A stretch of 64,000 bases of DNA. Origin: Acetobacter garciniae. GTDB taxonomy: Bacteria; Pseudomonadota; Alphaproteobacteria; Acetobacterales; Acetobacteraceae. The stretch lies in assembly GCF_017377735.1 (NCBI RefSeq), contig NZ_JAFVMH010000004.1, positions 186,001 through 250,000 of the forward strand, read 5' to 3'. A program made the position numbers and the translations under genes. Positions 16,898-25,553 of the stretch are shown here, piece by piece. The first letter of the stretch is position 1, and each line of letters starts with the position of its first letter. A model generated the notes under the pieces. It had not been told where the DNA came from. It made no database searches and was given only the letters and a program-made list of their open reading frames with translations.

Positions 16898-17751
16898 CAG
16901 CCAGGCTCCGTCACGGCCTTGGGTTCGTCCAGCCCGATATCCACCGCCCGCGCAGACTGGAACGGCCGGCTGGACGACACGTAGTCCACCCCGGTCTGCG
17001 CCACGGCACGGATGGTCTCGAACGTGATGCCGCCCGATGCCTCCACCTTCGCGCGGCCGTTCACCACGCGCACGGCTTCACGCATGTCCTCGAGCGACAT
17101 GTTGTCGAGCATGATGATATCGACATCGGTCGCGACCGCCTCATGCACCTGTTCAAGCCGGTCGCATTCGACCTCGATCCGGGTCAGGGTGGGGGCCAGT
17201 GCCCGCGCCCGCGCCACGGCCGCCGTAATGCCGCCGCTGACCGCGATATGGTTGTCCTTGAGCATGATGCCGCTATCCAGCGCCAGCCGGTGGTTCAGGG
17301 CACCCCCGCAATAAGCCGCGTGTTTTTCAAGCATTCTCAGCCCCGGCGTGGTCTTGCGCGTATCCAGCAGCTTGACCCCCGTGCCGTCCAGTTCACGCAC
17401 ATAACGCGCGGTTTCCGTGGCGATGCCCGACAGGCGCTGGACAATGTTCAGCGCCGTGCGTTCGGCCGTCAGCAGATACTGCGCGGGACCGGTCACGCTG
17501 AGCAGGATATCTCCGCGCGCCAGGGTGTCTCCATCGCGGCAGCATGTCGTAACCTGGCATTGCGGCGCGTAACGCGAAAACACGGCGGCGGCGACATCCA
17601 CGCCGGAGACGGTCATGGCTTCCCGGGCGTTCATGACAAACGTTCCGATCGTTTCGGGTGCCACCATGAGTTGCGCCGTCAAATCGAACTGGCCGATATC
17701 TTCCATCAGCCAGGTATCGATCATCTTGAGAAGTGTAAAGTGGTCGTACAT
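16897..17751 (-). CDS. nadC: Nicotinate-nucleotide pyrophosphorylase (NadC/ModD family)
   Basis: A 284-residue quinolinate phosphoribosyltransferase-type protein. Key motifs are RTALNIVQRLSG, TRKTTPGLR (131-139), NHR (153-155), KDNH (165-168) and EASGGI, all as in NadC, which joins quinolinate and PRPP to give nicotinate mononucleotide, CO2 and pyrophosphate. The usual HRxGL reads HRLAL. It is not with nadA/nadB but in an ABC/TonB uptake cluster, one base overlapping the PhnN-phosphorylase fusion, so it may act on an imported pyridine acid or a look-alike. ModD, a NadC paralogue of molybdate operons, is the main alternative, but the binding protein here is not ModA-like. Confidence 0.85.
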   Translation of the reverse strand: MYDHFTLLKMIDTWLMEDIGQFDLTAQLMVAPETIGTFVMNAREAMTVSGVDVAAAVFSRYAPQCQVTTCCRDGDTLARGDILLSVTGPAQYLLTAERTALNIVQRLSGIATETARYVRELDGTGVKLLDTRKTTPGLRMLEKHAAYCGGALNHRLALDSGIMLKDNHIAVSGGITAAVARARALAPTLTRIEVECDRLEQVHEAVATDVDIIMLDNMSLEDMREAVRVVNGRAKVEASGGITFETIRAVAQTGVDYVSSSRPFQSARAVDIGLDEPKAVTEPG

Positions 17752-17817
17752 GCAGGTTTCCTTGCGGCCGCGTCCGGCGACCGTCGTCTTGCCAAGAAAA
17801 GAGAATTACGGAACCTT

Positions 17818-20187
17818 CTAGAAATGATAATCAAGGGTTCCGAAGAACTGGCGTGGCGCCCCAATGAACATCGACGCAAGGTCACCCGACAATGGAAAGC
17901 CGTTTTCGCCCAGCGTGCTGATATAGCGTTCATTGAACAGGTTATAGACATTGAAGCTGATTTTCAGGCCTTTGAGCGGGCGATAATGCCTGAACGTATA
18001 GGACAGTCCGGTATTGGCCACCCAGTAGGCCGGCACGGACGTATCGTTGACATAGGAGAAATAGCGTTTTCCGACATAGTTGGCGTCGAAATGCATGTTC
18101 ACGTCATTGATGTCGTAGGAAACGCTCGTCTTGTACATCCAGGACGGATAGCCGACAAGCTTCTTGCCCTTTACCGAATAGACCACGTTGGATGACGTAA
18201 TGTTGTCGTCGTAAACCGAATGGTTGTAGCTGACACTGTTGAAGATCGACAGATGCTTGACCGGGTGCAGGGTAACTCCCGCATCTATACCGTTCTGGGT
18301 CACGGACCCCACGTTCGAAACCGTGTTCTGCGGATCGAGACGGTTGCCCGAAGCAAGCTGCGCCAGGCGGTTATAGAAATTCACACGGTACAGGCTGAGG
18401 GAGGCCACGAGAAATTCCGACGTATACCGATAACCCAACTGGTAAACCCAGTCCCGTTCGGGGCGCAGCTTTTTTTGTTCGGCCAGGAATGTCGGTTGAT
18501 CGCCGGCACACCACACGCACGGCTTGCCATAGGAACTATAGGTATAGGCACGCATGTTTTCGGATATATCGAAATACAGCTCGTGATTTTTCAGGAATGT
18601 CCAGTTCCCCGCGAAATGCGGCAGGAAAGCCGCGGCCGATGTCAGGGAGCCGCTGGGAATGGAGGGTTCCTTGTTGATGACGGGATTGTTGTAGTTCCCA
18701 CCACCCGCCGTGGTCACGAGCAGGGACTTGAAACCCGCCCGGAAGGAAAGATTGGGAAGAACCCTGTAGACATCCTGAAGGTAGTACTGAAACGTATTGG
18801 TGTTGAAGTTCTGCCCCCAGCGTTCCGCAAAGGCCGGGCCATAGGTGTTCCACGGACCGGTGGTGAGCAGGGGTGCGCCCTGGCCGAGTGCGGGTTCGTT
18901 GTAATACACGCGCTTGTTCGTCCACCCCACGTTTTCGTACCAGATACCCGAACTGATCGTGTGCCGGTTGATCGCATATTGCAACCCGGAGGTAAAGCCG
19001 TAGCGATGCGTGACCGGGTTCTGCACCTGTTCGGAAAGGGGCGCGCCCGTGCCGGGGGATGGAACATACGGGTTGCCATATGTCCCGAATTCCGATGTGG
19101 ACTGCGCGTAGGCCACAGACTGCCAGCGCAGGCGGCTTGTCAGCGCGAAATCGAAATTCAGGCCACCCAGAAAATCCTTCTCGACCTGCCCTGCATCGTA
19201 ATAAGACACGTCCTTGGGGCTTTTGGTCGTGTTATAGCCGGGGGGATAGATACCTTGGGCGGCCTTGTAGGCTGCGGTATAATTCGGGTAATAGGAATCG
19301 ATATTCATGCCCAGATGGTTGATGATATCGAGCGAAAGATCCGAATAGCTGAATTCCGACAGGTCCGACCAGTCGAACAGAGCGGTAATCTTGCTATCCT
19401 GCCCGATGGGCTGGACAAGCTTTGCGTTCACCTGCTGCTGAAACTGCTCGCCCGCACCACGCCATTTCTGGGTGGAGGAACGCGCGTAGGAGACAAAGAA
19501 CTTGGTGCCGGTGGAGTTCAGCGCACCGCTATCGGCCCGCACATAGGTGCGATAGGTGTCGTAGCTGCCGAACATCTGCGATACCCGCCCCCCCGCCTTT
19601 TCAGACGGATCGGACGAGAAAAACCGCAGGCCGCCACCCAGTGCGGTCACAGACGGCAGATCCAGCGCCCCGGCCCCCTGCGAGAGGCTCATGGCCGAAA
19701 TATTGTCCTGCGTGATCGCGGAATTGATATCCAGCCCGTTATATTTGAGAAACGACTGGTCCCCCAGGGGAATGCCATCAAGCGTTACGCCGATCTGGCT
19801 CTGGTCGAACCCGCGCAGATACATGGAATTCGCCCAGGTATCCAGGCCCAGCGCGTCCGATGTGGTGAAATTCACCCCCGGGGTCGTTGTAGCAAGAATT
19901 TTGAAAGGACTTGTTCCTGACGTGAATTCTGACATTGTTTCGCGTGCGACGAACTGTTCCGTGCCGTGCGAGACACGATGCGAAGCATTGACGGAAATCT
20001 GTTCGGTTCCGCGGCCACGAAGTGCTTCCGCCTTCGAACGGTTGCTTTTGGCTTTATGCGCGGCCGGTGTTTCAACCGACGGCGATGATGTCGCGGCAAA
20101 AGCTGGCAACGGAAGCATCAAAATCGGTGTCAGTACGGAGCAGGCGGTAAGAACGGCGCTATGGCGCGCGACAGATGCGTGGCTCAT
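17818..20187 (-). CDS. TonB-dependent outer membrane receptor
   Basis: A 789-residue receptor: signal peptide at about 1-31 ending PAFA, a TonB-box-like EQISVNAS, plug domain (VTLDGIPLGDQSF, LSQGAGALDLPSVTALGG) and a 22-strand barrel ending in LDYHF with the usual terminal Phe. The ATG at 20185-20187 gives a good signal peptide; an upstream in-frame ATG adds 16 odd residues. It lies 66 bases ahead of nadC in the same direction and heads the cluster, so it probably brings the ABC importer's ligand across the outer membrane. It resembles receptors for small organic ligands rather than having clear siderophore features; the ligand is unknown. Confidence 0.9.
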   Translation of the reverse strand: MSHASVARHSAVLTACSVLTPILMLPLPAFAATSSPSVETPAAHKAKSNRSKAEALRGRGTEQISVNASHRVSHGTEQFVARETMSEFTSGTSPFKILATTTPGVNFTTSDALGLDTWANSMYLRGFDQSQIGVTLDGIPLGDQSFLKYNGLDINSAITQDNISAMSLSQGAGALDLPSVTALGGGLRFFSSDPSEKAGGRVSQMFGSYDTYRTYVRADSGALNSTGTKFFVSYARSSTQKWRGAGEQFQQQVNAKLVQPIGQDSKITALFDWSDLSEFSYSDLSLDIINHLGMNIDSYYPNYTAAYKAAQGIYPPGYNTTKSPKDVSYYDAGQVEKDFLGGLNFDFALTSRLRWQSVAYAQSTSEFGTYGNPYVPSPGTGAPLSEQVQNPVTHRYGFTSGLQYAINRHTISSGIWYENVGWTNKRVYYNEPALGQGAPLLTTGPWNTYGPAFAERWGQNFNTNTFQYYLQDVYRVLPNLSFRAGFKSLLVTTAGGGNYNNPVINKEPSIPSGSLTSAAAFLPHFAGNWTFLKNHELYFDISENMRAYTYSSYGKPCVWCAGDQPTFLAEQKKLRPERDWVYQLGYRYTSEFLVASLSLYRVNFYNRLAQLASGNRLDPQNTVSNVGSVTQNGIDAGVTLHPVKHLSIFNSVSYNHSVYDDNITSSNVVYSVKGKKLVGYPSWMYKTSVSYDINDVNMHFDANYVGKRYFSYVNDTSVPAYWVANTGLSYTFRHYRPLKGLKISFNVYNLFNERYISTLGENGFPLSGDLASMFIGAPRQFFGTLDYHF

Positions 20188-20781
20188 TGACGTGCATAAT
20201 CCCCCTAATGACGACCTGGTTAAGCGTTTGGCCAAGACCCATATCCCAGCCGGAAAAGAAAAGCAAAGTTATACAAAAGATATTTTCTATCTTAACGCCG
20301 CCGCAAAACATTTTTCTGGCGACAGTATTTTTGCCATGTCCGAATGTCCGGACAATATGATGATAGAACCCATACCGTGTCAAGTTCGAAATGAAAATTC
20401 ATGCGAACACATGTTAATTCGTTGATATTATTAATTAATTTTCGATCAGGAATCGAAGGGGTGTAACAGAGTCAAAGCGCGCAGCGGTGCGAAGCTGGTG
20501 AAGCCGGTCACAACCGCCCCATTCTACCGATCACATGGTATTGGACGGCACCTGCAAGGCTGTGGGGACTATATCCGGCGCTGATGGCCCGCACGACGTC
20601 AGGACGCGGCATACCCGCTCACGCCCATATCCAGACTGCGCCTGTCAGCGGGTTGCAATTTCAAAACCCCGTTAATCTGTCGATCTGCACAGAGGTTTTG
20701 CCAATCAGGATCTGTGAGCATTGTCATCGCACTTTTGTGGCCACGCCCGATGCGTCGGGAACGGGCGCCGATCATTCTGTA
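20188..20781. other. Intergenic region between the uptake cluster and the cox operon end
   Basis: No gene is supported in these 594 bases. Positions 20220-20450 are AT-rich and should hold the promoter of the TonB receptor cluster (reading leftward); they include a TGTCCGGACA palindrome. Positions 20662-20700 can fold into a stem of CAAAACC and GGTTTTG with an inner TCTGT/ACAGA stem, a possible end signal of the cox operon, although there is no separate T tract. Short open frames between 20450 and 20780 have no recognisable product. Confidence 0.5.
20337..20354. promoter_or_regulatory. TGTCCGGACA palindrome upstream of the TonB receptor
   Basis: TGTCCGGACA at 20345-20354 is a perfect 10-bp palindrome, preceded by another half site TGTCCG at 20337-20342. 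It lies about 160 bases upstream of the receptor start within AT-rich DNA. It is a candidate regulator site for the uptake cluster; no binding protein is identified. Confidence 0.35.
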
Positions 20782-21096
20782 TCAGGGTGCTGTATCGGGC
20801 GGTATGCGCGGGTTCGGTGCGGGGGAAGACAGTGTGTCCCCGACGGGAAAATTCGTTCGCGTGAAGCTGTCCAGGCTGCCCAGCGCAAGCAGGACGGACA
20901 GCCAGAACAGGCCGCCAATGGCAAAGATAGCGGCCAGCGTCGGGGCGCGCATCATGCGCATGAAACCGCAGGCGATCAGCAGCGCCATCAACCCCGCACA
21001 TCCGCCAATGCCCCAGTTGGCCCCCACCGCCGCCAGGACCAGTTCGACTGCCAGCAGCATGAGCAGCAGGCCCCAGCATGACAGGACGCGCGCCAT
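20782..21096 (-). CDS. Cytochrome c oxidase small subunit (subunit IV-like)
   Basis: A 104-residue membrane protein with about three hydrophobic segments and a hydrophilic, proline-rich tail. It is the last gene of the oxidase operon; its ATG overlaps the subunit III stop by one base (TGATG). Position and size match the small subunit IV/CoxD that stabilises heme-copper oxidases. Sequence similarity alone would not identify it, so the call depends on context. Confidence 0.65.
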   Translation of the reverse strand: MARVLSCWGLLLMLLAVELVLAAVGANWGIGGCAGLMALLIACGFMRMMRAPTLAAIFAIGGLFWLSVLLALGSLDSFTRTNFPVGDTLSSPAPNPRIPPDTAP

Positions 21097-21728
21097 CACA
21101 CCCGTCCGATCAGGTACAGGACGGGAAAAAGCAGGACCCAGACCAGATCGACAAAACTCCAGTAAAGACCGACGACCTCCACCGGCATGGCTATAAGGGG
21201 CGCGCTCCTGCCCCGGTAGGTGCGCAGGCAGATCCAGCCGATCAGCCCGATCCCCACCAGCATGTGCAGGCCATGCAGTGCCGTGGACAGGAAATAGAAG
21301 CTGTAGAAAAGCTGTGCCCCGCCTGCCTGCGGGCCACCAAGGGCAAATCCGGGGCCGGGGAACAGGTGATCGGCCAGTTCCGTATGCCATTCCCACCCTT
21401 TCAGGCACAGAAAGGTCACGCCCAGCCCGGCTGCGCTCAACCCGGCCAGAATGACGCCGCGCGCGTTTTCATTGCGTGCGGCGTCTACCCCAAGCGTGTA
21501 GGCCATGCTGCTGGTCAGCAGCAATGCGGTGTTGATGCCGCCGATCATAAGGTTGGTATGTCTTACTCCCAGCGCCCAGCCTGCCGCGCGGGTGTGGGAA
21601 TAGACCACGAAAATCAGGAACAGCCCGCCAAACAGCAGGATTTCACTGGCAAGGAACAGCCACATGCCGGCTATTGCCGTCTCGTCACGGTGGCGCGGGC
21701 TGTCATAGGGTGCGAGGTGTTCAGACAT
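21096..21728 (-). CDS. ctaE: Cytochrome c oxidase subunit III
   Basis: A 210-residue protein with five to six membrane segments and the subunit III phrases MWLFLASEILLFGGLF, FYFLSTALHGLHMLVG and VGLYWSFVDLVWVLLFPVLY. It is shorter than mitochondrial-type subunit III, as in caa3 oxidases. The ATG at 21726-21728 overlaps the subunit I gene by eight bases; an upstream in-frame start lies inside ctaD and is rejected. It binds subunit I and supports proton uptake. Confidence 0.93.
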   Translation of the reverse strand: MSEHLAPYDSPRHRDETAIAGMWLFLASEILLFGGLFLIFVVYSHTRAAGWALGVRHTNLMIGGINTALLLTSSMAYTLGVDAARNENARGVILAGLSAAGLGVTFLCLKGWEWHTELADHLFPGPGFALGGPQAGGAQLFYSFYFLSTALHGLHMLVGIGLIGWICLRTYRGRSAPLIAMPVEVVGLYWSFVDLVWVLLFPVLYLIGRV

Positions 21729-23370
21729 GCGGGGGCTCCGCCTGCGGGGCGGGGGCCGGGTGGTCCAGCGCGGCGTAATCGTAGGCGTCATGCGTTACGA
21801 CGGGCGGCTCTATGAAGTTTTCCGTAGGTGGGGGCGAGGATGTCCGCCATTCCAGCCCGGTTGCCTGCCACGGGTTGGCGGTTGCACGCGCTCCGCGGAA
21901 CAGCGACCAGATGAAGTAGATCAATGGCAGGATATAGGCCAGCGCAAGGATGCTCGCCCCGGCGGAGGACAGCACGTTCAGCACCTGGAACTGCGCGGGA
22001 TAGGTCGCATACCGGCGGGGCATGCCCTCATACCCCAGAAGGAACTGGGGGAAGAATGTCAGGTTGAAGCCGAAGAACAGCAGTGCCGCCGCCGTGCGCC
22101 CCCACATTTCGGGGTACATGCGCCCTGTTATCTTGGGCCACCAGTAATGCAGCCCGGCGAAATAGGCCGATACCATGCCCCCGACCATGATGTAGTGGAA
22201 ATGCGCCACCACGAAATACGTCTGGGTGAGGTGCACATCACTTGCCAAGGAGGCCAGAAACAGCCCCGTAAGCCCGCCCACCGTAAAAAGCCCGATGAAC
22301 CCCAGGGCATAAAGCATAGGCGCGTCCAGCCTTATGGCGCCGCCATGCATGGTGCCCAGCCAGTTGAAGACCTTGATGGCCGAAGGCACGGAAACCAGGA
22401 AACTCAGCATGGAAAACACAACCGCCGCATACAGCGATGTGCCGGCCACGAACATGTGGTGCCCCCAGACCAGAAAGCCGATGGCGGCAATGGAAATGGA
22501 AGACCACGCAACAAACCTGTAGCCGAAAACAGGCTTGTGGCAGAACGTGCTCACCACTTCGCTGACCACCCCCATGCCCGGCAGGATCATGATGTAGACC
22601 GCCGGGTGGGAATAGAACCAGAACAGGTGCTGGAACAGGAGCGGATCACCCCCCAGGGCAGGGTCGAATACGCCGACATGAAAGACATGCTCGAAAGCCA
22701 GCAGCACCAGCGTAATGCTCAGCACCGGTGTTGCCAGCACGAAAATGACGCTGGTCGCATACAGCGCCCAGAGCATGAGCGGCAGCCGGTACCATGTCAG
22801 CCCGGGCGCGCGAAGCTGGTGGATACTGATGATGAAGTTCACCCCCGTGGCGATAGAGGAAAATCCGCTCAGGAACACCCCTGCCACCACGGGCAGCACG
22901 CGGCCCTGGGTATAATCGGTGGAAAGCGGGGTATAAAAGGTCCATCCCGTTTCCAGCCCGCCCCGGAACAGCCCGTAAACCACCAGCGCGCCAGCCATGA
23001 CGAACAGGTACCAACTGATCAGGTTCAGCCGCGGAAAGGCCAGGTCCGGCGCCCCGAGCATGAGGGGGACAAGAAAATTGCCCAGCGTGACCGGTATGGA
23101 CGGCACAAGGAACAGCCAGACCATGACAATGCCGTGCATGGTGAACATGCGGCTATAGGTCTCATCCGACAGGATGGCCCCGGTGGGGGAAATCAGGTGC
23201 AACCGGATCAGGGCCGCGCCAAGGCTGCCAAGTACAAAAAACGCCGTGATCGACGCCATGTATAACAGCGCGATCCGTTTGTGGTCGGTCGTCAGCAGCC
23301 ACGAACGCAGCGTGCCGTCCTGCCACAGGTAGCTGCGCTGCATGGTTTGCGGGTCGGACGTGGGTGCCAT
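21721..23370 (-). CDS. ctaD: Cytochrome c oxidase subunit I (A2-type, caa3)
   Basis: A 549-residue heme-copper oxidase core with 12 membrane segments. It opens TTDHKRIALLYM; MHGIVMVWLF carries a heme a ligand His, WFYSHPAVYIMILPG the CuB His and cross-linked Tyr, and WGHHMFV the CuB His-His. The motif YSHPAVY replaces the HPEVY of A1 oxidases, so the K/D-channel Glu is absent and the Tyr-Ser pair marks an A2 enzyme. A FHYIMVGG strand near residue 370 provides the heme His ligands. It reduces O2 with electrons from cytochrome c, fed by the fused subunit II just upstream. Confidence 0.96.
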   Translation of the reverse strand: MAPTSDPQTMQRSYLWQDGTLRSWLLTTDHKRIALLYMASITAFFVLGSLGAALIRLHLISPTGAILSDETYSRMFTMHGIVMVWLFLVPSIPVTLGNFLVPLMLGAPDLAFPRLNLISWYLFVMAGALVVYGLFRGGLETGWTFYTPLSTDYTQGRVLPVVAGVFLSGFSSIATGVNFIISIHQLRAPGLTWYRLPLMLWALYATSVIFVLATPVLSITLVLLAFEHVFHVGVFDPALGGDPLLFQHLFWFYSHPAVYIMILPGMGVVSEVVSTFCHKPVFGYRFVAWSSISIAAIGFLVWGHHMFVAGTSLYAAVVFSMLSFLVSVPSAIKVFNWLGTMHGGAIRLDAPMLYALGFIGLFTVGGLTGLFLASLASDVHLTQTYFVVAHFHYIMVGGMVSAYFAGLHYWWPKITGRMYPEMWGRTAAALLFFGFNLTFFPQFLLGYEGMPRRYATYPAQFQVLNVLSSAGASILALAYILPLIYFIWSLFRGARATANPWQATGLEWRTSSPPPTENFIEPPVVTHDAYDYAALDHPAPAPQAEPPHV

Positions 23371-23374
23371 GGTG

Positions 23375-24373
23375 TCAGTTCCCCTTGCGCTCAGGACTGG
23401 CCGACATCCCCACGCCCGATAGGCGCGACGGCGAGAGTGTCTGGATATAGGCGATCAGGGCCGCCAGGTCCTCTTCCGCCAGCACGCCACGGTAAGACGG
23501 CATCTGGGTGGCATAAGCCGCCGCCTGCCCGCTTACAGTTGCGGTGTGCAAGATGGCATCGTGCAGGAACGCGTTATCCACCTTTACGCGCTGGCCATCC
23601 GGCCCCATGGTCTGGCTGCCGTACAGCCCCACCATGGACGGCGCGCGGCTGGTATCGTCCGCACCGGGGGAATAAGGCTGCGAGACATGGCAGCCACTGC
23701 ATCCATTATGGATGAACAGGGCTTCTCCCCTGGTTGCAAGACTGCCGCTGGCGGGGGTCTGGCCCAGCCAGTTGGCGTAATCGGTCGGGGTCAGGACAAT
23801 CAGGGTGCCGGTCATGCGCGAATGCCCGATGCCACAGAACTGTGTGCAGTAAAAACGAAACGCCCCGACCTGGGTCGCGGTGAACCACAGGCTCTGGTAC
23901 CGCCGGGGCAGCACGTCATGCTTGATCCGCAGCGCGGGGATCGAGAAATCATGAATGACATCTTCGGACGTAAGCAGAAGCTGCACCGGCCGCCCCAGGG
24001 GCACATGCAGCGCGTTGATCTCGCGCTGGCCGCCGGGATACTGGACCTTCCACATCCATTGCTTGCCGGTGACATAGATCTGGATCGCACCGGATGGCGG
24101 CTGGAACCCCACCACGTAAAGCCGCGCCGCCCATAGGAAGAGTGCAAAGAAAACAGCCAGCGTGACCGAGGTCCAGGCAATTTCGAAGCGCCAGCTTTTA
24201 TGGGCCACCGTCTCCGCCGATACGGGCACCCTGCTCCCGACCCGGAAACGGATGATGTTGAGCAGCATCAGCCCGAACACCAGCCCCAGCACCGCCAGGC
24301 TGATGAGCAGGAGCCCACCCAGCAGGATATCGACCTGGCCGGCATGGACCGATGCTGCGGGCAGCCACGTCAT
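23375..24373 (-). CDS. ctaC: Cytochrome c oxidase subunit II fused to cytochrome c
   Basis: A 332-residue protein with two N-terminal membrane helices and a CuA domain with YCTQFCGIGHSRM (Cys, Cys, His, Met ligands). A C-terminal cytochrome c domain follows, with CSGCH heme site and a TQMPSY methionine ligand. Such a fusion defines caa3-type oxidases. The ATG at 24371-24373 overlaps the SCO stop (ATGA); an upstream in-frame start would overlap the SCO gene by 130 bases. It accepts electrons from alternative complex III and passes them via CuA to subunit I. Confidence 0.95.
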   Translation of the reverse strand: MTWLPAASVHAGQVDILLGGLLLISLAVLGLVFGLMLLNIIRFRVGSRVPVSAETVAHKSWRFEIAWTSVTLAVFFALFLWAARLYVVGFQPPSGAIQIYVTGKQWMWKVQYPGGQREINALHVPLGRPVQLLLTSEDVIHDFSIPALRIKHDVLPRRYQSLWFTATQVGAFRFYCTQFCGIGHSRMTGTLIVLTPTDYANWLGQTPASGSLATRGEALFIHNGCSGCHVSQPYSPGADDTSRAPSMVGLYGSQTMGPDGQRVKVDNAFLHDAILHTATVSGQAAAYATQMPSYRGVLAEEDLAALIAYIQTLSPSRLSGVGMSASPERKGN

Positions 24374-25170
24374 CGCTGACCCCGCCAGTGGGCCATGCCC
24401 AGCAGGGTGCCCAGCGTCAGCACGGTCAGCGCGCCGCCGAGCTTGAGCAGTTTTTCCACGGCCAGCGTATAGCGCCCGGTCGTATCGTCGTAATGAAAGC
24501 ACAGAAGCAGGATGGAGGAGGCACTGGCCTGCTCGCCGCGTGCTGCATGGGCCAGGGCCTGGCGCACATCGCCCGGCTGGTACCCGATACCCAGCACATA
24601 GCCCGAGACACTGCCCGCCGGGGTTATGAAGACAAGCCCCATCGGGTGCATGTACTGGTGCAGTTTTTCATCGTAACGTGCGTGAAACCCCACCGCACGC
24701 GACAGGCGCTGGATACTGGCGGGCGCACCGGTTACGAAATGCCACCCCTGGCCTGCGCCAGGGGTGGGAAACCGCGCAAGATCCTCCGCCAGCGCCTGCC
24801 GCGCCATGCCGCGCGTTTCCGCCGGGTCGATACTGACCACCAGCAGCGTGTAGTCCGCCGGTGTTGTCAGGCCACCGCGCGCCAGCGCATCCAGCATATC
24901 CCTGCGTTCGAGTTCACACATGTTGGGGCAGGCGTAATACCCCATCGAAAGAATGGTGGCCCCATGCCCCAGAAAGGCCCCCAGTGGGCGGGTCTGGCCC
25001 GATGTATCAGTAAAGGGCGCATCGAGCGGCAACGCATGACCCTGCCGCGGGGTAAAGGCCAGTGCCTGCAACCCATCCCCCGCTGGTTGCGCCCATGCTG
25101 AAGGCACCGCGCAGGCCAGCACCACCCACAGCACCCCGATATGGCGCAAAAGGGCCGCATGGCGCGCCAT
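24370..25170 (-). CDS. SCO1/SenC family copper chaperone
   Basis: A 266-residue protein with a signal sequence (ending SAWA), a thioredoxin-fold domain with CPNMC copper-binding cysteines (the usual CPxxC) and a conserved His in QYMHPMGLVFITP, plus a C-terminal membrane helix near 240-260. SCO proteins load copper into the CuA site of subunit II, the next gene. The start overlaps the previous gene stop by one base. The C-terminal anchor is typical of SCO-like proteins in act/cox clusters. Confidence 0.9.
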   Translation of the reverse strand: MARHAALLRHIGVLWVVLACAVPSAWAQPAGDGLQALAFTPRQGHALPLDAPFTDTSGQTRPLGAFLGHGATILSMGYYACPNMCELERRDMLDALARGGLTTPADYTLLVVSIDPAETRGMARQALAEDLARFPTPGAGQGWHFVTGAPASIQRLSRAVGFHARYDEKLHQYMHPMGLVFITPAGSVSGYVLGIGYQPGDVRQALAHAARGEQASASSILLLCFHYDDTTGRYTLAVEKLLKLGGALTVLTLGTLLGMAHWRGQR

Positions 25171-25553
25171 TACGGTGCTGCCTTTTCAGGCGCGGGCCAG
25201 CCGGGAATGCCCTCGCGCAGGATTTCCTGCATGGCCTGGTCGATCGGAATATGCCCGATACCCCTGCTCCTGTCCGTCCATCCAAAACTGTTCAGGGCGT
25301 TCTTCTCGCGCGCAGCAAACGCCGCCATATCCGCCACCGGATCGGATTGCAGCCGGGGTTCGGCAATGATGGGAAACGGCGGCTTGAGCAGACGGTCGAG
25401 TGATTTTTGCGGGAACAGCATATCGGCCCCCACCACAAGCCCACCCACCACCAGCCCGATGGCCAGCCCCCCGATCGTGACCGCACGGAAAGACACATCG
25501 CGGGTTTCGTGCCGCAGGGGGTGTGTATCGGGTGTGGGATGCTGCTCAGACAT
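25170..25553 (-). CDS. Small membrane protein of the act/cox operon, unknown function
   Basis: A 127-residue protein with one membrane helix at about 25-45 (VTIGGLAIGLVVGGLVVGA) and a soluble remainder without cysteines or metal motifs. The ATG at 25551-25553 overlaps the actF stop by eight bases; longer frames there are shadows. A conserved-looking GWTDRSRGIGHIPIDQAM segment resembles those of small proteins found between actF and sco in other act clusters. It could be an assembly or accessory subunit. I do not recognise it by name. Confidence 0.6.
   Translation of the reverse strand: MSEQHPTPDTHPLRHETRDVSFRAVTIGGLAIGLVVGGLVVGADMLFPQKSLDRLLKPPFPIIAEPRLQSDPVADMAAFAAREKNALNSFGWTDRSRGIGHIPIDQAMQEILREGIPGWPAPEKAAP

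Noticed and set aside
16897-17751. ModD identity for the NadC-like protein
   Set aside because: The transporter in the cluster is SsuABC/TauABC-like, not ModABC, and the quinolinate-enzyme motifs are kept; ModD remains only a distant alternative.
20450-20640. Cobalamin-riboswitch-like text (a GACGTCAGGACGCGGCA segment at 20595-20611 resembling a B12 box)
   Set aside because: The match to the consensus is partial, the upstream core cannot be folded convincingly, and on that strand no gene follows; the next genes run in the opposite direction.
21727-23265. Plus-strand open frame of 512 codons
   Set aside because: Antisense shadow of ctaD; composition is typical of GC-rich complement frames.
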